A stretch of 22,631 nucleotides of DNA, taken from contig CM044500.1 of the NCBI GenBank assembly GCA_024364805.1, positions 100,095,410 to 100,118,040 of the forward strand, given 5' to 3'. This DNA is from Euprymna scolopes (lineage: Eukaryota > Mollusca > Cephalopoda > Sepiida > Sepiolidae). Position numbers and translations under genes: made by a program. The notes under the pieces are model-generated. The model saw only the letters and a program-made list of their open reading frames with translations, was not told the DNA's origin and did no database searches. Positions within the stretch are counted from its first letter, which is position 1. Every line of letters begins with the position of its first letter. Positions 1-9,200 of the stretch are shown piece after piece.

Positions 1-1745
1 ATATATATATATAACAGGTTGATTTCAAAGAGTGTCGATTGGCATTTGTCAGGATTCTCCTAACAATAAATGTCTCCATTGTATTTATTTCGTTTTAGTT
101 GTAACCTTACCACAATCATAACGCAAACGTGGATATGGTTTCTATACATGCAAACATACATGTTCATGAGAAAAAGTCTATGTTAATTTTTTTTACTGCA
201 AGAAACTTATTTACGCCACAAAATGCCAATTTATAACGAGAAATAGATTTCCCAATAAAAATTTACCATGATCAACTCCGCTGGCACTCCACAAGTAGCA
301 AGAGCAATCTCAGATGACTAACAATAAACCAATTCTTCTTTGCAGATGAGGGTGTAATGCCTAGGAGGATAGCTTTCTAAAGTCGCCCAGAACAATAATA
401 ATAATAATAAAAACAATAATAATAAATATTCATTTTTGCGCTATTAAGCTTTTCTTAAAGTTAAATAATCTAAAATTTTCATTATTTAATTTCTTGGAAA
501 ACCAAGCGTTTAGTATGAAGAAAGCAATTTATTTTAAATTCTATTAAAATTTAACAGATGAAGTTTTGATTTTTATAGTGAAAAGGTCGTTAATCTCGTG
601 ATTTTTCTTTCTAATGTCATTAATAGCGAAGAATATGAAATCGTTCAGTCAAGATTAATGTGTGTGTTAAAACGAAAGAAAAAACATTTTTCCTTCATTA
701 ATACGTTTAGGTTGTATACTAGAGGAAAAAGAGTGCGTTGGGTTAGTGACTTAAATTGTTTTGTTTTTAAGAGGTGAGAACATTCAACAGGCTAAAAAGA
801 GGGGGGGGGCGGTAAATAGATATAGAGTTAGTTGGAGTTGCTAAAATGAATGAAGTCATGGAAGAAGACCACCTTAAGATAATTACAAATAACGAAAAAC
901 CGACAAGAAATGTGAAAGCCACTTGTTTGCAGTCGTAATAACATTGGACTTTCGTTTATTTTCCATGCTTACCCGGAATAAAGTGCAGAGGGGAAAAAAA
1001 TGTAATTGAAAATAGGAGACGGATGAGGTTCTCTCTCTCAACTACTGTAACTGCTCATCAAATCGGATGGGGGTATCGGAAAAGATAACTAAAAAAAAAA
1101 AAATAAATAAAATACAGAGGAAAAACATTAGACATCTAAGGTAATTCATTTTTAAGACATCAATTAAAAACAGGTGGTATCAATAACAAAAGTAAACAAT
1201 AACATAATTAGCAGTTTTTTTTAAATCAATAACGTTCAATGAAATTTTAAAAGAATCCTCATCAAAATGGTTAGTTCAAAACTGCATATGGAAGGAGTCC
1301 ATTTTAATAGAAAATACTAAAATGAGAAAAGAAATGTGCAGATGTTCGTCTCAACTAACAGAACAAGTTAACAACGATACTAATAATAACACTATTGCAT
1401 TACAGGCAATCATCATCATCATCATCATCATCAAGATTAGATATAGGTAACAGTAAATTGCACTGAATGTAATGCCTCCAACCTCTCCTAGCCGCTGCTA
1501 TTCATACTACAAACGCACCTGAATCATCAGCAAGCGAAACATTGAAGATTAATAAAAGAAGGGGGCTTAGAAAAATCGTGAATTAACAAAAGTTGATCAT
1601 GGGTCAGAAGAAACAAAAACACAAAGATAAATAAAAGTATTATAATTTGTCTAAAAAAAACCAAAAAAAGAAAGAAAAAAACAACTATTATTTCGAAGCT
1701 GACATGAAAAAGTTTCAAATATAGTCAGTAAGTAATGTGCTAGTT
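1..1745. other. Non-coding flank with simple repeats
   Basis: No coding region is supported here. The stretch is AT-rich and holds an AT dinucleotide run at the left edge (1-12), an AAT-rich run near 391-427, a nine-base G run at 801-809 and an ATC trinucleotide run near 1408-1434. The 63-codon minus-strand open frame at 1527-1718 is mostly Phe, Leu, Ile and Val, as expected of AT-rich DNA read by chance. It may be intergenic or an intron of a gene outside the window. Confidence 0.6.
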
Positions 1746-1753
1746 AAAAAGTG

Positions 1754-1945
1754 GGTGCTAATGCACTTACTGATCCGCGCTATTTTTTTAAATCGTATTT
1801 CCAAGTTTAATTAAAGTGTTATGTTTTTTTATTCAATGGTAAGATTAAAGTACAGAATAGGTACAAAACACCCTCCCGATGTTAAGAATGGCTTTTTAAA
1901 TAATAACATTATTTCAGCACAGATCAATCAGTAAGTGCATATACC
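1754..1945 (+). mobile_element. hAT-type MITE, copy 1
   Basis: A 192-bp element without coding capacity. Its ends are imperfect terminal inverted repeats: GGTGCTAATGCACTTACTGA at the left and, on the complement of the right end, GGTATATGCACTTACTGA. It is flanked by a perfect 8-bp direct repeat, AAAAAGTG, at 1746-1753 and 1946-1953. Eight-base target duplications are the mark of the hAT superfamily, so this is most likely a non-autonomous hAT derivative moved by a transposase coded elsewhere. A second copy lies at 4094-4288 in the opposite orientation, and their first 54 or so bases are identical, so neither insertion is very old. I do not recognise the family by name. Confidence 0.85.
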
Positions 1946-1953
1946 AAAAAGTG

Positions 1954-3622
1954 CCCAATAAAAATAATATCTAGTTTTTAACTCGGCAGAGAATCGTGTT
2001 ACTATTGTGAATGGATTTAGCTTAAAAATAGATACACTAATGCAAAAAGCTTAGATTATTATACTTTTAGAAAATATTAGTCATAGTATAAAAATTAGTT
2101 AAAATAATTTTTCAAATTCCCCCTTAACAGCAAAATTTATATTAAGATAATAATTAAAATTGAGAGGAATTTTTTTTTAATCAAAAACAAATGTTAAAAA
2201 AAGGAATGCAATCTGAACTTAATGCATTTGTTTTTTATTTCGTGATAATTTTGTAAAACTAAAAACAAAAACCAAAGTCGACATAAAAAAGAGAAGGATT
2301 AAAGTTGGTGCCATATAACATGTTTCTTTGGAGTTTAGCTTTAAAAACATTAACAACAACTAGTGGCTTATGGTTACAAAGTCGGGGATGAGTTCTATTT
2401 ATTTATTTTGCTCCGTCGTTCAAGAATGACATAAAAATTAACATTTTATGCCCCCCCCCCTCGGATATAAAAGCACTTAATTCTAGAGTAAATAATCAGC
2501 TCGTTTGTATTTTCTTTTGAACCTACATTTACTTAAAAAATAGAATTAAAAAGCTGTAAATAGCAACTTTTTATTAACTGCTTTTTGTTGTTTTGTTTCA
2601 AAGATTTATAAAAATATTTTTCTGATTTAACTTAATCTTTTCCTTCTCAATAATAATTACTGTATGTTTGCACATCCGCAATAAAAGCAGAAATGTTACT
2701 TAAAAGCTGCGCTTATTACAGACATATACAAATATAACGTAAGTTTGAAGGTTATTTTTCCAAAAATTAATATGATAGAACAATTCTGAATCATGAGATG
2801 TTTGAGTGATAAATATAATTAGATACAATGTTTTTGCTTTTAAAATTAGTTTTGTTTTATTAAAGAAATATAAAATGACTAAAAAAATCATTTTCCCAAC
2901 ATTCTTTGTGTTTTGTCCACCACTTTGCTTAGCAAGAGTCCAATATTATAATTATATCAACATTTAAAAAAAAAAAAGGTTTGTAAGTTGAATGAATGAA
3001 GTTTAACTCTACGGTCCGTCATAGTTTTGTTAGAATAACATCATTAGTAAATAACGATTATTTATCGCTACGTGCAGCTTAAAAAATTATTTATTTTTTA
3101 AATCCGCATTATACGTTAAACTTATTTTTTAAATAACTAAAATATATAAAAACAGATTTAATAAAATATAATTCTAATCTATTTCTAGCGATTAATACTT
3201 AAAACTTTTGATGGGTGATAGCGACAAGAAATGAAAAAGTTCCGATCTAATAATTGAAAGGAGAGTAGTGGATAGTAGTTCATAGTTATTTGCGAGGGCA
3301 AAGTTAGACACAAGGTCGATTTTTAATGTAGGGAGAAAAATCAATAGCCTTCAAAAGGGGCACTCTGCATTTGGGACACAAAATATAACCATAGTTTAAC
3401 AGATATTACACCTTAATCCTACTAAAATGTCTCGTATAAAAACAAATGGCAACTGGGAATTTTACTCTTCTTTCCTCTGTGACAGTTATAAAATGACAGC
3501 AATACTGATAATACAACTGCTATTATTTGTTTGCATTATTAAAACTAACACTACGCATTCCCCCAAGTGAAGAAATTGTGGCGATTGTGTTATAATGCGC
3601 AAGACACACGGACACACGACGT

Positions 3623-3657
<35 letters not shown>

Positions 3658-4040
3658 TGCCGACACACGTGCTCAACTAGAACTCCAGAAAAAGAAACTC
3701 ATGGAGGCGGTTAAGGTTATAATAAACTCGCTGAAACACACAAATAAGAACTCAACTACACTAAAATTGAAGTATGATTGCACCATTTTTTTTAACAAAA
3801 ATATTGCTGAGCAAGGAGAAATTCTGAAATTTACTGACAACTTGAGAAAGGTTCTTAAACAACGATAATAATCCAAAATATGTCCATAGAATGCTTTATT
3901 GTTGCAAACAAGAGAAAAAAAATCAAAAACTTTATAGCAGGTGCTTATTTTTAGAATAATATTTGAAGTGGGTTTTATAAGTGAAAACATTAAAACACAA
4001 AAGGATAACTTTTGTAGTTATAATGCTTTAAAATGATTTT
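1954..4040. other. Non-coding spacer between the two MITEs
   Basis: About 2.1 kb of AT-rich DNA with no gene I can support. It contains a ten-base C run (2451-2460) and a 32-base A run (3624-3655). The A run creates a poly-Phe frame on the minus strand. The 105-codon minus-strand frame at 3673-3990 is low-complexity, hydrophobic and matches nothing I know. Confidence 0.6.
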
Positions 4041-4085
4041 TAACAAGATCGACTGATTTTAAAAAATTCAGTCCATCTTGTTATA
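4041..4085. repeat. Short imperfect inverted repeat
   Basis: Two 16- to 18-base arms (4041-4056 and 4068-4085) pair with one mismatch around an 11-base A/T loop. The core arm is AACAAGATCGACTGA against the complement AACAAGATGGACTGA. It ends 8 bases before the second MITE and partly overlaps the sequence used as its target duplication. It could be the remnant of a very short transposon or simply a preferred insertion site that can form a hairpin. There is no T-run or gene end that would make it a terminator. Confidence 0.6.
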
Positions 4086-4093
4086 AATATTTC

Positions 4094-4288
4094 GGTACTC
4101 ATGCAGTCATGCACTTATTGATTCGTGCTGAAATAATATTTAAAAAGCCATTCTTAATATGGGGAGGGGAGGATGTTTTGTACCTATTCTGTACTTTAAC
4201 CTTACAATTGAATTAAAAAAAAAAAAAAAAAAAAAACTTGGAAATACGATTTAAAAAAATAGCGCGGATCAGTAAGTGCATTAGCACC
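4094..4288 (-). mobile_element. hAT-type MITE, copy 2 (inverted)
   Basis: A 195-bp element matching the 1754-1945 MITE in reverse complement. Its minus-strand start, GGTGCTAATGCAC, and the following 40 or so bases are identical to copy 1. It differs by a 22-base A run near 4216-4237 and by a longer left end carrying ATGCAGTCATGCAC. The flanks AATATTTC (4086-4093) and AATATTTT (4289-4296) form an 8-bp target duplication with one change. No coding capacity. Confidence 0.83.
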
Positions 4289-4296
4289 AATATTTT

Positions 4297-5139
4297 AACC
4301 ATTATGTAACGAAAATTTAAAAATAAGAATCTAGAGAAAAATTTAGAAAAAAAATCATTAAAAAAAATCTTAAAACTTATCAAGTTGAACGGTTTATTTA
4401 GTTCGGAGATATAAAAATAAAGTTATCACAAACTAATGTCGCATTTCAAAGAAATCCTTGACAGCGAAATACTTTTACAAGACTTTGTTTTCGTTTTCTC
4501 TAACCTTAGATGCAAGTATGGGACCTAACAACCTCCGTTACTCTTCACCTAGACAAGTTATTATTAGCAATATTATTATTATTAATAATTAATGTTAATA
4601 TTTCTTCATGTTTTCTTTATCGCTTTTCTTTTTCGAGAGAGTTTAACACAATCGCTAACTCCATTTCAAAGATTAAAGGGAGAGAGTCCCCCGAGGAGAG
4701 AAATGCGAGGTTTGGAGAAGAAAGAAAACTCGATTCAGACATACACAACAAGAAACAGATATATGAGAACTTTGGTGAATATATGCGATAGAAGAAATCA
4801 GAAAATCAAGAACAGTGTAAACAAGAAACGTAAGAATTTCTCCGATTCGTTCAAAAGGAAAGCAGCCATATTGAACTTGAAGAGCTCCCCACCACCACCA
4901 CCTTCCAAAACAACAACAACAACAACAAAAAAAAAGATTCATCCGCGTAGAATCCCAAAGTATTTCTCTCGTTTCATTTTGCCGACAAAAGCTGGCGGTT
5001 CCCATTCTTATCTGTCTAGATTACTTTTATACTTATCCCAGTACCAACAAGAAGTCTCATCTTTTCTTTACTTTCTCAACAAGAATCTTTCTCAACTTTA
5101 TAATATGCGTTGAAAAGTAGTACTTAATATTTCCATCCG
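4297..5139. other. Spacer upstream of the PHF21 gene, no supported gene
   Basis: An open frame of 173 codons (4592-5113, +) crosses this stretch. It begins with a hydrophobic run and continues with basic, Pro- and Thr-rich low-complexity sequence produced by CCA and ACA repeats. I recognise no domain, and opposite-strand frames are also open here (4673-5005). It could be a lineage-specific peptide or leader sequence of the downstream gene, but chance is more likely. Confidence 0.4.
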
Positions 5140-5420
5140 GGTAGTTTGTCCGATCTCTTCGAACCATGGAACTCATCGTCGGATGAAGACGGGGAGAGAA
5201 CAAAACATAGTTCTTCGGAATTTCCATCGTTTTAAGTGTAACTTATGGCCGTGTTTGCAATTCCAATCAGATGTATATTAAACATTAACCATGAAACTAC
5301 CATCATGCCTGTCTTGACGCTTGCAAGAGGATTATTTGATGTCGGCTATTTTGCAACAGGCGCGGAAGAAAGTTGTTCGGCCAGACGGTGTTGTTTTTTT
5401 GTAGTAGTCGACTGTTAGAG
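5140..5420 (+). promoter_or_regulatory. Probable promoter / 5' leader of the PHF21 gene
   Basis: This stretch is visibly richer in G, C and CpG than the sequence on either side, for example CCGGG, GTCCGATC, TCGTCGGA, GACGGGGAG, GGCGCGG and GTTCGGCC. It ends about 115 bases before the first codon of the PHF21-like gene. CpG clusters of this kind often mark the promoter and first exon of widely expressed animal genes. No TATA box is evident at a fixed distance. The transcription start cannot be placed from sequence alone. Confidence 0.5.
5245..5418 (+). other. Possible upstream open reading frame
   Basis: A frame of 57 codons opens at ATG 5245 and closes at TAG 5416-5418, within the CpG-bearing stretch and wholly upstream of the PHF21 start. 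A six-codon frame (5166-5186) with good start context lies just before it. If the transcript starts upstream of 5166, both would be uORFs and could lower translation of the main frame. The peptide resembles no family I know, and the ATG 5245 context is only fair (C at -3, G at +4). A chance frame in the leader is quite possible. Confidence 0.25.
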
Positions 5421-5534
5421 CAAAATTTTTGGGGTTGTACAATTTTTGCTTAAGAAGAGACGAACTGTGTTTTTTTTTTTTTTGGAAAAAAGTATTCAAC
5501 CGAAGAGGATTCCAAGTTTTTTTAGCTTCCCAAA

Positions 5535-5597
5535 ATGGCGAAGGAAGCTCTGGATAAAATTCAGGCCGAGCTGAGGACAGCCATCCAAAACCATCAG
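5535..5597 (+). CDS. PHF21A: PHF21 coding exon 1
   Basis: This exon encodes 21 residues from the start Met to HQ, with the run IQAELRTAIQNHQ comparable to LQEALKVEIQVHQ of human PHF21A as I recall it. The donor is CAG|GTTGTA, a weak match to the consensus after GT. It is nevertheless the site that gives exact family spacing to exon 2. Reading on past it gives intronic low-complexity sequence with a poly-Pro run. The TTTTTTTAG at 5517-5525, just before CTTCCCAAAATGG, could be a 3' splice site, so the coding exon may be preceded by a separate non-coding exon. Confidence 0.85.
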
Positions 5598-6222
5598 GTT
5601 GTATACAAAAACTTCATGATCTCCCCCCCCCCTCCAAAAACCCGAATGGTTCGTTTTCACGTTCCGTCCGTCGTAAACTGCATCGACACCAATTCAAAAC
5701 TTGAACTTGTTCATCTTTCAAATTAGACAAAATAACTTACCTGTAAAGTTAAAAACTAATATTATCATATATGCATCTTCATTACTGCACAAGTCGGCAG
5801 ATTTACTTAATTCTATTTATGTTTACAAATATTTAAAACTAAGTGCAAGTCGGTGCTCATTATTAAATCACTTCAAAACTGAAAAGTGCTCAAATCCTAT
5901 TCTCTCCGTTTTATGATTTTTATAAAAATAAAATTTTAAAATTACATAACTTACATCTTTATACTTTTCATATTTTTATTAATTTGTAGTTTTATTTAAG
6001 ATATAGGTATTAAAACTATAGTATAACATGAAAGTGTAAAACTGTTTTTATTTGTTTTGAGTTGTTTTGTAACTTTTTTTCTTCTTTCTTTAAAAAGATA
6101 TTGGTGGCAAAGATGCAGTCCGATCCGCAGGTATGTTTATAAGTTGATAAATATGATTTTTTTTATTTAGAAGTTTTTATTAAAGATAGAATAAAGCTTT
6201 TTATTTTTTTAAATTAGGTTAA

Positions 6223-6257
<35 letters not shown>

Positions 6258-9200
6258 AGTCGTAGAAATATATTTTTTGTTTTCATAAAAACATTAATTA
6301 AAAAAATATATTTTGATGTTTTTCTTTGTTTTTTTTTTTAATCATTTCAAAGTCTTCCTTCAAAGAACTGCATTGTTTAGTTTTATGACAGAAGTCTAAC
6401 GATAACTTTTCTGACATCTTAGTTATTGATTATTTCAAAGTAAAGTTATGTTAATTTCAAACGAGGTTAGCTTAAAAAGAAACTATTGAATCGATGGATC
6501 TCTTCCTTGCAAATAAATGTAATAATTCAAGTTTAAAAATCTAATGGCAGCAAGCAACACCCGCTCACAAAAATGTGAGTTTATTATCGATTTTTGTTGA
6601 CCAAAGTTTTCCATACACCAAACAGCATAGCCATTTTTCTCTCCTCCTTCTTCGTTCCCAATTCTGTTTTTTCTTTCTTTCACTATCAAATCAAAAGGAA
6701 AATCACGTTTATTTCTTTGCCATGTTTCAGAATCCTAATTATAAAAAACAATTGCACGACTTACAAACAGAAATCACGTCATTAGATGGTCGGCAGGTAA
6801 GTAATAACAAATACTTAATTTTTTTATTTGTTTTTGTTATGTGAGAATCGAGCGGGTGATGAGAGAGAGAGTAAAGTGAAAGTTAGTTTAATGTTAGTTT
6901 TTTGTTTTTTTTTTGTTGTGTTCTGTGCACATTCTATCGCCCCCCCCTCCTCCCCAATCCTGCTACTACTTTTCTTCAGAACAAGACTTTATATTTGTTT
7001 CAAGCCAGTTTGTAGTAGTAGAAGCAGCAAGCAGTAGTAATAATAGTTTCTTTTCTTTTATGTTGTTGTTGATGATGATGTTGGCACCGACTTGTGTTAT
7101 TGATTTTCTCCAAGATTCTTCTTCTTTGCCTGAACTTTGCATTTCCTACGGACACCTCCATCCTCATCTTTTTTATTTTAAATCTCAATTTTCTTTCTCT
7201 GCAACAATTCCCATTTAACAGATTTACAAAATACGAAATAAAAATATGACTTAAAAATCATCGAAATAGGTGCATTTTCTGAATTCGAGTACATTTTAAT
7301 TAAAAGTGCAACTAAAAGTACTTACAAAATTTTTAATTTTTTTTATTTTAAGAATCCGATGTTAGATTTTTCTGCGTAATTTTTTTTTGTGTTTAAGTTT
7401 ATTTTTAAACTTGATGTGGGAGGATATATTTTTTTTTGGGGGGGGGGCAGTATTTGTCAGCCTTTTTTTCTCTCTCCTTGTCGCTAATGTATGTTGAAGG
7501 AGGGGGGGGGGTCGACAAGAAGGGCAATTGTTTGTGTTTGAAGAATTAATAAAACTCTGTGTGTGTCTCCTGTCTAATCTTTTATCCTCCCTTTATTTAT
7601 TTATTTTACTTTTTGATCAATAAATAGTCAATACGAAGAGGAGCAGAGCACCCGATTGTTTGACCCCCCACTTTTTGACCATTTGTCCCCCATTTTATGA
7701 CTATCGCCACAATCGTTTCCCATTTTTTCACTCTCTAGTTTTGTTCATTTTATTTTCGTGCTCTCAATTTGATTATTCGACGCAAATTCTTTCTAAATTC
7801 CACTCTTAAATAACTTTATGGACGAAAGAATGAAATTACATATTTTCCTTTCACCTACGAGTTGTTGCTCCCATTTCTAATTGAGTTTTTACAATTTGAT
7901 CAAATAGAAAACATTAGAATAATAAAATATCTTTTCTCAATTATTTTCTTCGTGTATTTTTGTTTGGTTCTCATTTTTTTTTTTTTTTTAATGTTCTATT
8001 TGACAATAATGAATATGGGATAAAGCCTTTATTTTGTCAATTTCGTTCCCTTCGCTTGTTATTTTAATAATTCTCGTAATAATAATGATTAATAATTACC
8101 GGTTAGAAGTGCTTGTAATATTCGATTTTGCCGAAAGTATTTTCAAAGTTCAAGATTACTTAATCTCTTTGTATTAATCACGTAAGCAACGTACGTTAAG
8201 GAAATAAGTTCTGTTCGTTTCGCAAACCTGGACCAATCTCGTTTTATATTTTTCCTTGTTTTCTTTCTTTCTCAAATCGCATAATTCTATGCTCTGTTCC
8301 TTTTTCGTTACAACTAAGTCTTCCTTATTTCGACAAAACTCATTATTATGAGGATGTTATTTTTCATTCCGATATTCTCGCATAAAACTTTATGTAAATT
8401 AAATTTCCGAATCCATCGTGTTGCAGACTTAGCAGCATCGTTCACATTGTAAAATCAATTTTGTGAATTGTAAAAAGAAAATTCCAATGACTAATAAATA
8501 GAACTACGTTTTCAAAACATCGATCCGTTTCCTTCATACTCTTCCCCGTTTTATTATCGTAAACTAACATACACTCAAAGAAAAAAAAAACAAACAAAAC
8601 AATGGTTCTCCCCAACTTAAGGAATGAGCGTCCCCACTTTATTTTTCTCTCCCGTTTAAAGATGGAGCTGATGGAACTTCCCATCGCTCACCACAGCTAA
8701 TCATTTCACATTTTCATTTCTTTTAATACTGTTTAAAAGTAATAATCTAATAGAATTAATTTTTTAAATTCTAAATTAATTTAAAAAATCAACTTGAGCT
8801 CTAATTTATCGTAATAATCATTTGTATATTTTTTGTTTTTTTTAGATGTTAGAAGATTCAACATTAACAATTCGATTTGTGTATCTTTTTAGTCTTAGCA
8901 TGTTTAATAAACGCAGAGTAAAAAATCGTTTTTGTTCATCCGAACCAAAACTGATTTCAAAGTCTATATATTAAAAAATATTTTTGAATAATGAAATAAA
9001 AGGCAGGTTTTTTTTATTTATTTTTATTTTTTATCTTTTGAAAAATGTCACTAATCTTGTGATTTTTTTTTCGACAATCACATAACAAAGTTGTTTGCTT
9101 TTTGTTATTCCGAAACAATCATGTTAAAACTTCATGTCACAATCCAAATTCTCAGTATGTTTTGACATTGTAAACATGTTGTTTATAGGTTGCTATCAAA

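Noticed and set aside
3486-3668. A minus-strand frame with a poly-Phe run
   Set aside because: It is generated by the 32-base A run; no gene is supported.
4592-5113. A 173-codon open frame upstream of PHF21, starting with a signal-peptide-like run
   Set aside because: The sequence is low-complexity and basic, with Pro and Thr runs from simple repeats. No domain is recognised, and the opposite strand is also open over 110 codons. I could not separate it from chance.
6575-7218. Several overlapping short open frames around exon 3
   Set aside because: They run across splice sites of the PHF21 exon or lie in intron 3, and their products are low-complexity.
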